DNA from: Actinomycetota bacterium
GTDB lineage: Bacteria > Actinomycetota > Acidimicrobiia > Acidimicrobiales > Ilumatobacteraceae
DNA length: 64,000 bases
Assembly: GCA_005788815.1 (NCBI GenBank)
Contig: SYAZ01000068.1
Coordinates: forward strand, 1-64,000
Reading direction: 5' to 3'
Shown: piece by piece, positions 29,006-39,852 of the stretch
Layout: each line of letters begins with the position of its first letter
Position numbering within the stretch: the stretch's first letter is position 1
Position numbers and translations under genes: made by a program
Notes under the pieces: model-generated
The model's database searches: none
What the model saw: the letters and a program-made list of their open reading frames with translations, nothing else
What the model was told of the DNA's origin: nothing

Positions 29006-29927
29006 AGAGAATATTCCAGCAGCGCTTAATAATGAACGCATCGACCGAATTGTTTCCTTGATTGCCGACATCTCGCGCTCTGATGCAACCAAATTGGTGG
29101 CTGACGGTGGAGCAGAAGTAGACGGTGTCGTTGCTCTTTCTGGAAAGATTCGCTTGAAAGAAGGTCAAAACATTGTTGTCGACCTCGACAAGATTCCTGT
29201 TGCAGAACCTCCTGGGCCCGATGAATCTGTTGTTCTTGATGTTGTGTATGTAGACGAAGACATCATCGTGGTGAACAAGCAGGCTGGCCTCGTAGTGCAC
29301 CCTGCATCTGGCCACGGACTAGGAACACTTGTAAATGGCATTCTTGCTTTGTATCCAGAAGTTGCATCTGTCGGTCAACCTGCACGGCCAGGGATTGTGC
29401 ATCGTCTTGACGCCGGCACAACAGGAATGATGGTTGTTGCGCGTTCTCAGCGCGCATACGACTCGCTTATTGCAGCCTTAACGGAACATGAAGTAGGGCG
29501 TGAATACCTTGCGCTGACATGGGGTCATTTCGATTCACCCACTGCCATTGTCGATGCATCAATCGGACGTGATCCACGCGACCCCATGCGCATGGCGGTT
29601 GTGAACAGTGGAAAATGGGCCCGTACTCATCTTGCTGTGGAAGAAGAGTTCAACAAACCTGCTGCACTCAGTCTTGTGAAATGCAATTTAGAGACTGGTC
29701 GCACTCATCAGATTCGCGTGCACTTAGCCGCTGTCGGTCATCCGGTGGTGGGCGACTCTATGTATGGCGGTGCTAAGTCTGCGCTTGTTGCGCCTCGTCC
29801 CATGTTGCACGCACGCACGCTCACGCTTATCCATCCGGGAACAGGTGAAGAAGTGTCGTTTACATCTGAGCCGCCAAGAGACATGCGTGAGATCATCGAG
29901 CGGTGTTCGTTCGAAATTGCTGATTAG
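28995..29927 (+). CDS. rluD: RluD-type pseudouridine synthase
   Basis: S4-like N-term; 'VVNKQAGLVVHPASGHGLGTLVN', 'GIVHRLDAGTTGMMVVA', 'GRTHQIRVHLAAVGHPVVGD'. Confidence 0.93.
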   Translation: MRVEENIPAALNNERIDRIVSLIADISRSDATKLVADGGAEVDGVVALSGKIRLKEGQNIVVDLDKIPVAEPPGPDESVVLDVVYVDEDIIVVNKQAGLVVHPASGHGLGTLVNGILALYPEVASVGQPARPGIVHRLDAGTTGMMVVARSQRAYDSLIAALTEHEVGREYLALTWGHFDSPTAIVDASIGRDPRDPMRMAVVNSGKWARTHLAVEEEFNKPAALSLVKCNLETGRTHQIRVHLAAVGHPVVGDSMYGGAKSALVAPRPMLHARTLTLIHPGTGEEVSFTSEPPRDMREIIERCSFEIAD

Positions 29928-29933
29928 CAATAA

Positions 29934-30392
29934 TTAGTGGTGGTGATGCGGGTCCACAGTGGGCCATGGGCCCGTGCCGTGCGCAGCCGCTGCAATCGAT
30001 TCGAGGGTGTACGCATTGAGGTGGTCACGCATATGGTGACCTGCGACATCCCAAATAGCGAGCAGCACACACTGTCCTTCGTGGTCACACGAACCGTCTT
30101 GGTGTGGTTGGCCAAAATCGCCGAGAGTGATGGGGCCATCGACGGCAGAAATGATGTCGGAGAGACGAATATCTGCTGGTTCCTTGGCAAGGATGTAGCC
30201 GCCACCGACACCACGCTTGGAACGAACTAGCCCAGCGCCTTTCAATGCCAACAAGATTTGTTCGAGATATGGCTGCGGTAAGCCAGTGCGCTCTGCGATA
30301 TCGCGAACTGAGGTCGGACAGGCTGTCTCGGCGTGCATTGTCAAAGACAAAAGGGCCCGACAGGCATAATCACCTCGCGTAGAAACTCGCAT
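29934..30392 (-). CDS. Rrf2 family transcriptional regulator (IscR-like)
   Basis: 'MRVSTRGDYACRALLSL', 'GLPQPYLEQILLALKGAGLVRSKRGVGGGYILAKEP', 'CDHEGQC'. Confidence 0.92.
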   Translation of the reverse strand: MRVSTRGDYACRALLSLTMHAETACPTSVRDIAERTGLPQPYLEQILLALKGAGLVRSKRGVGGGYILAKEPADIRLSDIISAVDGPITLGDFGQPHQDGSCDHEGQCVLLAIWDVAGHHMRDHLNAYTLESIAAAAHGTGPWPTVDPHHHH

Positions 30393-30421
30393 GTTGCCAT
30401 CGTAGGTGGTGGAATGGGTGT

Positions 30422-31531
30422 GTGAGTGTCCTAACCCCAGTTCTGCCCCAATACGCCTCCGGGTGCCTCTCGGGCATCATTCCTGTTTTGTGTGCCCCAG
30501 GCGGGCCACGACAGGTGCCTGCGTGGATGCCAGCGGTGGTGCAAGGAGCTGAGCGCATCGTTCTTTTGCTGCTCGATGGACTTGGCTGGAATCAATTCCA
30601 ATCACATGCTGCCCTCATGCCCACGTTGTCTCAGTTCGGCGGGTCATACATCACCACCGTTGCGCCTTCCACCACCGCAACTGCGCTCACATCTTTAGTG
30701 ACCGGTCTATCTCCCGGTGAGCATGGCATTCTCGGGTACCGAATGGACATGGGTGACACGGTGATGAACGTGTTGCGATGGGGTGACGAGCAGGGCGACC
30801 TGCGACGTCGTTATCCACCAGAGATCGTGCAGTCATGTCCACCATTTCTTGGTTCGAGTGTGCCAGTCATCAGTAAGGCCGAACTAGAGGGAAGCGGATT
30901 CACCAACGCGCACTTGTCGGGAGTGAAAGCAATGGGGTGGAGAGCAGCAAGCAGCATCCCACTCATTGTGCGCGACGCTTTAGCTGCTGGTGAAAATTTC
31001 GTGTACGCGTATTACGACGGTGTCGACAAGATTGCGCACGAGCGAGGATTCGGTGATTACTACGACGCTGAACTGCAAACGGCCGACAAGTTAGTTGCAG
31101 ATATTTTGTCTGTTCTTCCCACAGACACAGTTCTCATCGTCACAGCAGATCATGGTCAAGTCCATGTTGGCGATGGCACCATCTTTCCGTCACGTGATGT
31201 TTTGGATTTGGTACGTCATCAATCAGGTGAAGGACGTTTTCGTTGGTTGCATTCCATCCGCGGTCGTGAGTCTGCATTGTCGGAAGCATGTTCTCAATAC
31301 AACGATGTTGCATGGGTAGTGACGCGCAATCAAGTTCTTGACGAACAATGGTTTGGGCCGCGAATCAGTGATGAGATCAAGCGTCGTATGGGCGATGTGG
31401 CCCTGGTAGCTCATGCTCCCGTCAGTTTTGATGAACCTCTCGACGGTGGTGCATTTCAATTGGTCTGTCGACATGGGTCATTGACGGCAGATGAAATGCT
31501 GGTGCCTTTGCTTGCCACCGTTGCATCCTGA
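30422..31531 (+). CDS. alkaline phosphatase-superfamily phosphodiesterase / nucleotide pyrophosphatase
   Basis: 'IVLLLLDGLGWNQ', 'TTVAPSTTATALTSLVTGLSPGEHGILGY', 'YYDGVDKIAHERGF', 'LIVTADHGQVHV'. Confidence 0.85.
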   Translation: MSVLTPVLPQYASGCLSGIIPVLCAPGGPRQVPAWMPAVVQGAERIVLLLLDGLGWNQFQSHAALMPTLSQFGGSYITTVAPSTTATALTSLVTGLSPGEHGILGYRMDMGDTVMNVLRWGDEQGDLRRRYPPEIVQSCPPFLGSSVPVISKAELEGSGFTNAHLSGVKAMGWRAASSIPLIVRDALAAGENFVYAYYDGVDKIAHERGFGDYYDAELQTADKLVADILSVLPTDTVLIVTADHGQVHVGDGTIFPSRDVLDLVRHQSGEGRFRWLHSIRGRESALSEACSQYNDVAWVVTRNQVLDEQWFGPRISDEIKRRMGDVALVAHAPVSFDEPLDGGAFQLVCRHGSLTADEMLVPLLATVAS

Positions 31532-31570
31532 CGCGGAGGCTTCTGTCTTTTTGTCGGGCAGACTGTGTGT

Positions 31571-32050
31571 ATGTCTATACCTGACGAAAATTCCCAACAT
31601 GTCACCGGGGCAGAAGTAGTTAACTCTGTACCTGCAACAAGTGAGGCTGCGACCGAATCGGTCACTGAACCAGCAAAAGTGATGCGCATCGGTTCCATGG
31701 TGCGTCAACTGTTAGAAGAAGTTCGTGGAACGCAGTTAGACGAAGCGAGTCGAGAGCGACTTGCAGAAATCTATGAACGTTCAATCGTTGAGATTTCAAG
31801 CGCTTTGTCGCCAGACCTCGTTGAAGAACTCCATTCACTCGCGTTGCCATTTAAGGACGGTGAAACTCCGAGTGACGGGGAACTACGAATTGCTAAAGCT
31901 CAGTTGGTCGGATGGCTCGAAGGTCTCTTCCATGGCATACAGGCCACATTGTTCGCCCAACAGATGGCTGCTCGGCAACAGTTTGAGCAATTACGCCAGA
32001 TTCCTTCGGCTGGGGATAACTCGAGCACGCCTCCTGGCACCTATCTCTAA
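31571..32050 (+). CDS. bpa: bacterial proteasome activator Bpa/PafE
   Basis: 'AQLVGWLEGLFHGIQATLFAQQMAARQQFEQLR' and C-terminal ...PPGTYL (GQYL-like HbYX tail). Confidence 0.88.
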   Translation: MSIPDENSQHVTGAEVVNSVPATSEAATESVTEPAKVMRIGSMVRQLLEEVRGTQLDEASRERLAEIYERSIVEISSALSPDLVEELHSLALPFKDGETPSDGELRIAKAQLVGWLEGLFHGIQATLFAQQMAARQQFEQLRQIPSAGDNSSTPPGTYL

Positions 32051-32168
32051 GGCGGGTCGTCACGAAGGCATAGGTGGATGACACGCTCGACTGCTAATTT
32101 GGCAAATCACAGCAGTGTCATCTGTTGTGCGGTGCGAGTCCCATGGTTGAGTGGAGAAGGAGTTAGTA

Positions 32169-35100
32169 GTGAGTTCATCATTTACTCACCTACACGTCCA
32201 CACCGAGTACTCCATGCTCGACGGTGCAGCCCGTCTCGATGCCCTCGTCAAAAAAGCAGTGGAAGATGGTCAGCCTGCTCTCGGAATCACCGACCACGGC
32301 AACATGTATGGGGTTATCGAGTTCTATAAAGAGTGCAAGAAACAGGGCATCAAGCCCATCATTGGTACCGAGGCCTACATGGCCCACGATCATCGCACCG
32401 AACGCATTCCACGCCGCGGTCGCATGGACGACAATGGTGGTTCCGACGAGGGCGGGCGCAAGCAGTATTACCACCTCACGTTGTTGGCAGAAACAAATGA
32501 GGGGTATCGCAATCTCATTCAGTTGTCGAGTCTGGCCTTCTTAGAGGGCTACCACTACAAGCCGCGCGTCGACTGGGAATTGCTCGAACGCTATTCGTCT
32601 GGCCTCATCGCTACCACAGGGTGTCTTGGTGGCCATGTACTGCAGTCCCTTCTCAATGGTGACGAAAAGGGTGCCATTCAAAAAGCCGGACGGTTGCAAG
32701 AAATTTTTGGCAAAGACAATCTGTTTGTCGAATTGCAAGATCACGGAATTGCAAATCAGCGTCTCACGAATCCCAAACTGGTGGAGATAGCGCGAACAAT
32801 TGGTGCGCCACTCTTGGCTACGAACGACTCTCACTATGTCAACAAGAGCGACCACGAAGCCCACGATGCATTGTTGTGTGTTCAAACTGGCGCACTCATG
32901 CGTGACCAAGATCGTTTTCGATTCGACGGTAACGAGCACTACCTGAAGACATCTGCCGAGATGCGCGCTATCTGGAACGAACTACCCGATTCATGTGACA
33001 ACACATTGTGGGTTGCCGAACGCGCCAACGTAGACATCTCGTTCGACGAGACGCATCTGCCCGATTTTCCTATTCCGTCTACGTACAAAGACGAAGCTGC
33101 GTACTTGTCGTACCTCACATGGGAAGGTGCAAAAGAGCGGTGGGGTGAAAACCTCAGCTCCGAACAAGTAGAGCGAATCGCCTTTGAGCTAAAAGTCATT
33201 AGCGACATGGGGTTCAATGCATATTTCCTCATCGTGTGGGATCTCATTCGTTATGCACGTGGAGAAGGTATCCGCGTGGGGCCCGGCCGTGGTTCTGCTG
33301 CCGGGTGCGCCGTTGCATATTGCTTGCGCATCACAGACCTTGACCCGTTGAAGTACGACTTGCTCTTCGAACGCTTCTTGAATCCGTCACGTGTCAGCAT
33401 GCCCGACATCGACATGGACTTTGACTCTCGTTACCGCGATCAAATGATTCGCTATGCAGCAGATAAATACGGTCGAGACCATGTGGCACAGATCATTACC
33501 TTTGCCACCATCAAGGCGCGAAATGCCGTGCGTGACGCCGCGCGTGTATTGGGTTTTGAGTACGGAGTAGGCGACCGCATTGCGAAACTTATGCCAGCGT
33601 TACAACAGGGTCGCGACACTCCTCTTGCTGCTTGTTTTGAATTCGATGCTGAACACGCCGATGGTTATCGCGAAGCCCAAGGGCTACGAGATTTAGTCGC
33701 CATCGATGAAACTGCTTCCAAGGTTGTAGAGGTTGCACGAGGACTTGAAGGACTCAAGCGGTCAGATGGTATTCATGCTGCAGCCGTAGTTATCACTGGA
33801 AAGCCCCTCACGGACTACTTGCCGATTCAACGCAAGGGAAGTGACGCATCGGGGGAAGAAGCACCCATCGTTACTCAATACGAGATGCACGCCGTGGAAT
33901 CGCTTGGCCTCTTGAAGATGGACTTCCTTGGCTTGCGCAACCTCGACGTCATCTCTGACGCAGTTGCAATGATTCGCGAACAAACAGATCCAGATTTCGA
34001 TATTGACAAAGTCTCGCTTGAAGACCAAGCAACGTTCGACCTACTTGGTCGAGGCGACACCATCGGTGTGTTCCAGTTGGAGTCTGCGCCAATGCAGCAG
34101 TTGTTGCGTCTTATGAAACCCACAGAGTTTGGCGATGTATGTGCTGTGATTGCTCTGTACAGACCAGGGCCAATGAGCACCAAGATGCACACGCGTTATG
34201 CGAAGTACAAAAATAATCTCGAAAAGCCTGATTATTTCCATGAAGATGCAAAAGCTGTTTTGCATGACACCTATGGCCTCATGGTGTATCAGGAAAGCAT
34301 GATGCGTGTTGCACAAAAGTTCGCTGGTTACGACCTCGCTCAAGCAGACAACTTGCGAAAAGCCTGCGGTAAGAAAGATCCAAAGGCGATGGCCGCAGAA
34401 GAGGGGTCCTTTGTCGATGGCTGCGAAAAGAAGGGATACGGTCGCGAATTAGGTCAAGAATTGTTCGACATTATTCGTGGCTTCGCTGATTACGCATTCA
34501 ATAAGAGCCATGCATTCGGATACGGCCTCATCGCGTATCAAACTGCCTATCTCAAGGCTCATTTTCCAGTTGAGTATTCCGCGTGCCTTTTGTCTTCTGT
34601 AAAAGGCAACTATGACAAAGCTGCAGTACATCTCGCCGATGCACGTGCCATGGGTATCACGGTTTCTAACCCAGACATCAATGCCGGACGTTCAGACTTT
34701 GCAGCCATTACGGCTAATGGTGAAAAGCGCATCGTATTTGCTTTGTCGGGTGTGCGCAATGTTGGTGAAGGCCTCGTTGAGCAAATTCTTCAAGAGCGCG
34801 ACATCAATGGTCCGTACCAATCGTTCCACGATTTTGCTCGGCGCGCACCAGAGCAGGCTCTGAATAAACGCGCAATTGAATCCTTGATCAAGGCTGGTGC
34901 GTTCGATTCTTTCGGGCACCCACGACGAGGCCTTTTGATGGTGCATGAATCGATAATCGATTCGGCACTCGCCAAGCGGCGCGAAGAAGAAAAAGGCGTC
35001 ATGTCGTTGTTCGGAGAGATGGAAGATGCTTCCGACAGTGGCTGGACATCGGAAACACAGATTCCAGATTTGCATTTCACCAAGCCCGATCAGTTGCGCA

Positions 35101-35693
35101 ACGAAAAAGACATGTTGGGTTTGTATATCTCTGATCATCCACTACGGGGGGTGGAGTTCGCTTTGCGCCGACTTGTCACAAGCAGCATTCGGGACCTCGA
35201 GAACTTAGAGCCAGGTCAAGTCACCATCGGCGGCGTGATGACATCTCTCAGTCGTCGATTTACAAAGAAGGGCGACCAGATGGCCACATTCGTGTTGGAA
35301 GACATGGATGGTTCGGTGGAGGTCACTGTGTTTTCAAAAACACTTACCGAGTATGGGCACATGCTTGTTGACGATCAAATCATCACAGTGGCTGGTCGAT
35401 TAAACAAACGTGACGACCAGCCTGCAAGTTTCTCGGCACAGCGAATCAGTGTTCCCGAGAATCTCGACGCTCGTATCCCAGAGATAGTCATTTCGTTGCC
35501 AACTGGGTTCACTCCTGAGAAGATCGAGAAATTAAAGGCGATCATTGCTGAGTTCCCGGGCGCCTCCCCATGCAAAGTCAAACTGACAGGTGGAAAGGTC
35601 TTCGACCTCGGTGACACAGGTCGACTTGATTTCGAGAAGGCTTTAGCGCCTTTGCGCCTCACATTTGGCTCCAACGCGGTGAAAATCATCTAA
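32169..35693 (+). CDS. dnaE: DNA polymerase III subunit alpha
   Basis: PHP 'FTHLHVHTEYSMLDGAARL', 'GPGRGSAAGCAVAYCL', 'MPDIDMDFD'; alternative in-frame GTG at 32151. Confidence 0.97.
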   Translation: MSSSFTHLHVHTEYSMLDGAARLDALVKKAVEDGQPALGITDHGNMYGVIEFYKECKKQGIKPIIGTEAYMAHDHRTERIPRRGRMDDNGGSDEGGRKQYYHLTLLAETNEGYRNLIQLSSLAFLEGYHYKPRVDWELLERYSSGLIATTGCLGGHVLQSLLNGDEKGAIQKAGRLQEIFGKDNLFVELQDHGIANQRLTNPKLVEIARTIGAPLLATNDSHYVNKSDHEAHDALLCVQTGALMRDQDRFRFDGNEHYLKTSAEMRAIWNELPDSCDNTLWVAERANVDISFDETHLPDFPIPSTYKDEAAYLSYLTWEGAKERWGENLSSEQVERIAFELKVISDMGFNAYFLIVWDLIRYARGEGIRVGPGRGSAAGCAVAYCLRITDLDPLKYDLLFERFLNPSRVSMPDIDMDFDSRYRDQMIRYAADKYGRDHVAQIITFATIKARNAVRDAARVLGFEYGVGDRIAKLMPALQQGRDTPLAACFEFDAEHADGYREAQGLRDLVAIDETASKVVEVARGLEGLKRSDGIHAAAVVITGKPLTDYLPIQRKGSDASGEEAPIVTQYEMHAVESLGLLKMDFLGLRNLDVISDAVAMIREQTDPDFDIDKVSLEDQATFDLLGRGDTIGVFQLESAPMQQLLRLMKPTEFGDVCAVIALYRPGPMSTKMHTRYAKYKNNLEKPDYFHEDAKAVLHDTYGLMVYQESMMRVAQKFAGYDLAQADNLRKACGKKDPKAMAAEEGSFVDGCEKKGYGRELGQELFDIIRGFADYAFNKSHAFGYGLIAYQTAYLKAHFPVEYSACLLSSVKGNYDKAAVHLADARAMGITVSNPDINAGRSDFAAITANGEKRIVFALSGVRNVGEGLVEQILQERDINGPYQSFHDFARRAPEQALNKRAIESLIKAGAFDSFGHPRRGLLMVHESIIDSALAKRREEEKGVMSLFGEMEDASDSGWTSETQIPDLHFTKPDQLRNEKDMLGLYISDHPLRGVEFALRRLVTSSIRDLENLEPGQVTIGGVMTSLSRRFTKKGDQMATFVLEDMDGSVEVTVFSKTLTEYGHMLVDDQIITVAGRLNKRDDQPASFSAQRISVPENLDARIPEIVISLPTGFTPEKIEKLKAIIAEFPGASPCKVKLTGGKVFDLGDTGRLDFEKALAPLRLTFGSNAVKII

Positions 35694-35792
35694 TTCATCT
35701 TTCCGTTTCAGGGAAATGCCACTTGTAATGGCAGAATAGAGGGGTTGTTGTCGGCTGTATGCCGCCTGAGTCAAGAGGGAGCTAGCCAGTCA

Positions 35793-36452
35793 ATGTCGTT
35801 GGAAGTTGCCACACAGGACTGCAGTGCGCTCACTGAGGCCCAATTGGAAGAAATGCTCACCATTGAAGGTGCGTTCTCTGCTGCCCAATTTGCCAAAGCT
35901 CAACAAGATTGGGTGTTGTGCACGTTGGCCCGACTCGACGGGAAACTACACGGCGTCACATTTTCTACGCTCGAGCGCATCGGTGGAACTCCATGCGTTC
36001 TGCTCGGGCTGATGACCATCAAGCGAAATGCAAAGCGTGATGCAGTGTTGAAGGGTTTAATGACCGAGGCGTATCACCGTGCACTAATGGCTTTCCCCGA
36101 TGAAGACGTTGTGGTCGGAAGTCGTTTCGCTACAGCCGACGGAGTGGAAGCGTTTAAGTCGCTCACCGAAATGATTCCTCGTTTTGATCACCGCGCTGTT
36201 GGAGAAGAACGCGCATGGGGCCGTCGACTTGCTCGCCGGTTTGGTGTTGATGCGAACTACGACGAAAAGACATTTGTTGTATCCACTGCAGGTCAAAGTG
36301 GCTTTCTCGATCACGAGTCATCAAAGCCAGAGAAAATCTCTGCTGAGATTTCCGACTTGTTTAAGGGTGTTAATGCCAAAAAGGGTGGCGTTCTTATCAT
36401 TCATGGTTGGACCATGGCTGAGAGTCTCGTCAAGTTGGGCGCTCGTTCGTAA
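35793..36452 (+). CDS. conserved hypothetical protein
   Basis: ORF with in-frame ATG at 35793; no recognised motif. Confidence 0.7.
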   Translation: MSLEVATQDCSALTEAQLEEMLTIEGAFSAAQFAKAQQDWVLCTLARLDGKLHGVTFSTLERIGGTPCVLLGLMTIKRNAKRDAVLKGLMTEAYHRALMAFPDEDVVVGSRFATADGVEAFKSLTEMIPRFDHRAVGEERAWGRRLARRFGVDANYDEKTFVVSTAGQSGFLDHESSKPEKISAEISDLFKGVNAKKGGVLIIHGWTMAESLVKLGARS

Positions 36453-36457
36453 CCACC

Positions 36458-37057
36458 GTGGAGTTCGCAGACGTCGTGAAGTCTCGACGGATGTCGAGAG
36501 CATTTTCACAAGTAGCTATTGATCCCTCTCTCTTTGAAGAGTGTGTCGATCTCGCGACTCGAGCTCCAAGTGCCGGAAAAACTCAGGGTTGGTCTCTTCT
36601 TGTTGTCACGGGAGATGAGACCAGTCGGTACTGGGACATTGCGTTACCTATTGAGAAACGAGAGTCTTTTTCTTTTCCGACTTTGATTAATGCACCACTC
36701 GTAGCACTTGTGCTTGCCGACCCACACGCGTATCTCGCGCGGTACTCAGAACCAGACAAAGCATCTACCGGACTTGGTGAGTCGGTCGACGAATGGCCAG
36801 CACCGTATTGGACAATTGATGCTTCGTTTGCAACCATGACGTTGTTGTTGGCGCTTGAAGACAGAGGAATCTCTTCCTTGTTTTTTGCCCATGCACAGGA
36901 AGAAAGACTGCGCGAGTCATTTGGCATCCCGGCTCATGTACAGGTGCTGGGAACAATTGCGTGTGGTTATTCGTTGCCAGACAATGAGCGCAAAGGCAGA
37001 AGTGCTTCGCGTACTCGCAACACCGCTGCGTCGGTTATTCGCCACTCGCATTGGTGA
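36458..37057 (+). CDS. nitroreductase family protein
   Basis: '[45 protein letters not shown]'. Confidence 0.88.
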   Translation: MEFADVVKSRRMSRAFSQVAIDPSLFEECVDLATRAPSAGKTQGWSLLVVTGDETSRYWDIALPIEKRESFSFPTLINAPLVALVLADPHAYLARYSEPDKASTGLGESVDEWPAPYWTIDASFATMTLLLALEDRGISSLFFAHAQEERLRESFGIPAHVQVLGTIACGYSLPDNERKGRSASRTRNTAASVIRHSHW

Positions 37058-39032
37058 TAATTCGTTGGCGTAGGTCATCTGGTGTTTGTGCGGGCAACAA
37101 GCACACATGGTCTCTGCACACATACGCCATCCCTTCGGTGCGGCCTTCCCACAGAGGCGACGAGGTAGGTTCACCCCACGCCACCACGGCTAACGGCAGC
37201 CATTGGGAGTGCACAACATTCAACAGGGCAGGTTGAATGCCAGGGATAACGATCTCTGTGACTCCTTCTTCGAGAAGGCTGTTTGCATAGGCAGCATTAC
37301 AAAAAGCAGTGGGCGCAGATGGAGTAACGCGTGCAAGAAGCTTGAGAATCTGAACTGCCTTGTCGTTCAAATCAATGTCTGCAGTGAGTGCCGACAATCG
37401 GAGAAATGCAATAGCCGCCACAGAATTGGCAGAAGGGGTTGCGTTGTCCATTAAGTCTTTTTGGCGCACGACTAGTTGCTCTGCATGGTCAGAAACGGTG
37501 AACAGGCCACCGTGTTCTTCGTCCCAATACTCTGCAATCAGTCTGTGCGCTGTGTTATGGGCGAGGGTGAGCCATTGATGGTCGGCGGTTAGTTCGTACA
37601 CGCGCGTAAATGCATCAACGACGTGCGCAAGGTCGTGCGCCAAGGCAGCGTGCTGTGCTTGTGGACGGGCGTGAGATTGCCAACTGCGGTGCCATTGGCC
37701 AGTTGATGTCTGCAAATTGTCACGAAGAAACTCAGCATTACGTACTACCGCTGTAACGATGTCTTCTCGACCAAAAGCTGTTGCTGCTTCACATAACGAC
37801 GACAGCATCATGGCGTTCCATTCACTGAGCACCTTGTCGTCAAGACCAGGTCGGTGGCGAAGAGCTCTGTGTTCAAAAAGCAATGTGCGAGACGCATCGA
37901 TAGATGAGGGGCGTAACAGTGCCCCTCGTTGAGGAATGCGATGAGGAATGTTTCGGCCTTCGAAGTTGCCCTCGTCGGACATGTTCCACCATGTGAGTGC
38001 CTCGTCTGCAGCATCTCCAAGAATGTTTCGAATTTCTGTCGGGGTCCATGTGTAGAAGGCACCTTCTTCGGAATGGCCGTGTTCGTCTAGGGAATCTGCG
38101 TCTTCGGCACTGTAAAAGCCGCCGAGTTCATCGGTCATTTCGTTTAGGAGGTATGTGATTATCTCTTCGGCAATTTGTTGGTAGTGCGATTCGCGAGTGA
38201 CGAGCCATGCGTGGATGTAAACACGCAAGAGCAACGCTTGGTCGTACAGCATTTTTTCAAAATGGGGGACAAGCCATTGGCGATCGACGCTGTATCTGGC
38301 AAATCCGCCGCCGATATGGTCGTACATGCCACCTGACGCCATTGCGTCCAGTGAAACGCGAACCATTGCGAGTAAATCTTCGTTGCCATTGCGTTGATAC
38401 TCTCGCAGCATGAGGTCGAGGGCAAAAGTTGAAGGAAACTTTGGAGCATTGCCAAAGCCTCCCCAGTCTGCGTCGAAATCACCTTGTAGTTTTGTGAGCG
38501 TGTTGGTAAGCATCTCTGCTGAGTTGAGCTCATCTGCCGGCGTGATGTTTCGCGTACGTCCGATTGCTTCGATGAGGGCATCAACATTCTGATTCAGTTC
38601 TTCCCGTCGATTTTTCCATGCATCGTCTACTGCATTCATTAATTGAACAAATGAATTACGTGGGTAATACGTTCCGCCGTAGAAGGGCTCTCCGGTGGGG
38701 GTGCAAAACACTGTCATGGGCCACCCGCCACGACCGGTAAGAGCCTGCACGGCGTCCATGTATACGGAGTCAACGTCTGGTCGTTCTTCACGATCAACTT
38801 TCACGTTCACAAACAGATCGTTCATTACCGCTGCGGTGGGTTCGTGCTCAAAGCTTTCATGCGCCATGACATGGCACCAATGGCAGGCGGAGTATCCAAC
38901 AGAGAGAAGGATTGGTTTACCCGTTCGTTGCGCTTCGGCAAAAGCATCCTCACCCCATTGAAACCAATGAACAGGGTTGTCTTTATGTTGACGAAGGTAC
39001 GGTGAAGATGCTGAGGAGAGACGATTAGTCAC
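37035..39032 (-). CDS. thioredoxin-domain (DUF255 / YyaL / SPATA20-like) protein
   Basis: '[60 protein letters not shown]'. Confidence 0.94.
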   Translation of the reverse strand: MTNRLSSASSPYLRQHKDNPVHWFQWGEDAFAEAQRTGKPILLSVGYSACHWCHVMAHESFEHEPTAAVMNDLFVNVKVDREERPDVDSVYMDAVQALTGRGGWPMTVFCTPTGEPFYGGTYYPRNSFVQLMNAVDDAWKNRREELNQNVDALIEAIGRTRNITPADELNSAEMLTNTLTKLQGDFDADWGGFGNAPKFPSTFALDLMLREYQRNGNEDLLAMVRVSLDAMASGGMYDHIGGGFARYSVDRQWLVPHFEKMLYDQALLLRVYIHAWLVTRESHYQQIAEEIITYLLNEMTDELGGFYSAEDADSLDEHGHSEEGAFYTWTPTEIRNILGDAADEALTWWNMSDEGNFEGRNIPHRIPQRGALLRPSSIDASRTLLFEHRALRHRPGLDDKVLSEWNAMMLSSLCEAATAFGREDIVTAVVRNAEFLRDNLQTSTGQWHRSWQSHARPQAQHAALAHDLAHVVDAFTRVYELTADHQWLTLAHNTAHRLIAEYWDEEHGGLFTVSDHAEQLVVRQKDLMDNATPSANSVAAIAFLRLSALTADIDLNDKAVQILKLLARVTPSAPTAFCNAAYANSLLEEGVTEIVIPGIQPALLNVVHSQWLPLAVVAWGEPTSSPLWEGRTEGMAYVCRDHVCLLPAQTPDDLRQRIITNASGE

Positions 39033-39037
39033 GGGCC

Positions 39038-39805
39038 TTATGCACCCATTGCGTGATAGCCACCATCGACATGAATCACTTCACCCGTTGTGGCGGGGAA
39101 CCAATCAGACAGCATGGCAACGACGGTGCGCGCAACTGGTGAAAAATCGGTGACGTCCCAACCAAGCGGAGCTCGCTCGTCCCATACATCTTCGAACTTC
39201 TTGAAACCAGGAATCGATTTCGCAGCCATGGTCTTGATCGGGCCGGCAGCAACAAGATTGCTACGGATTCCTCGTGGGCCGAGTTCTTTTGCGAGATAGC
39301 GGCTAGTGGATTCCAATGCGGCTTTGGCCACTCCCATCCAGTTGTATGCAGGCCATGCAACGGTGTTGTCAAAATCAAGACCAACGATGGTGGAGCCATG
39401 TTCCATCAAGGGAAGAAATGCATCGATCAGAGTCTTCATCGAATATGCAGAAATCTGCATGGCCACGGCAACGTCGCTCCATTGAGCGGCTAGGAAGTCG
39501 TCTCCAAGGCATGCCTCGGGGGCAAATCCGATGGAGTGCAGGACGCCATCGACCCGCCCGAGTGAGGCACGCACTTGTTCACGAACCGTCTCTACGTGTT
39601 CTGCAACTGTGACATCAAACTCGAAGACATCGACGGGGGTGTCGAGGCGACGCGCTGTGCGCTGGGTGAGCGAGAGCGCTCGGCCTGCGCCGGTGAGCAC
39701 TATTTGGGCTCCTTCTCGCTGCGCAAGTTGGGCAACCCCAAAAGCGAGAGATGCGTCGGTAAGAACGCCAGTAATCACAATTTTCTTGCCGTCAAGTAAA
39801 CCCAT
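39038..39805 (-). CDS. fabI: enoyl-[acyl-carrier-protein] reductase (InhA/FabI)
   Basis: '[39 protein letters not shown]', '[45 protein letters not shown]'. Confidence 0.92.
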   Translation of the reverse strand: MGLLDGKKIVITGVLTDASLAFGVAQLAQREGAQIVLTGAGRALSLTQRTARRLDTPVDVFEFDVTVAEHVETVREQVRASLGRVDGVLHSIGFAPEACLGDDFLAAQWSDVAVAMQISAYSMKTLIDAFLPLMEHGSTIVGLDFDNTVAWPAYNWMGVAKAALESTSRYLAKELGPRGIRSNLVAAGPIKTMAAKSIPGFKKFEDVWDERAPLGWDVTDFSPVARTVVAMLSDWFPATTGEVIHVDGGYHAMGA

Positions 39806-39852
39806 GCTTATGACCGTAGTTCGGTGGGGGTCTGTGTGTAAGGCTCTACGGG

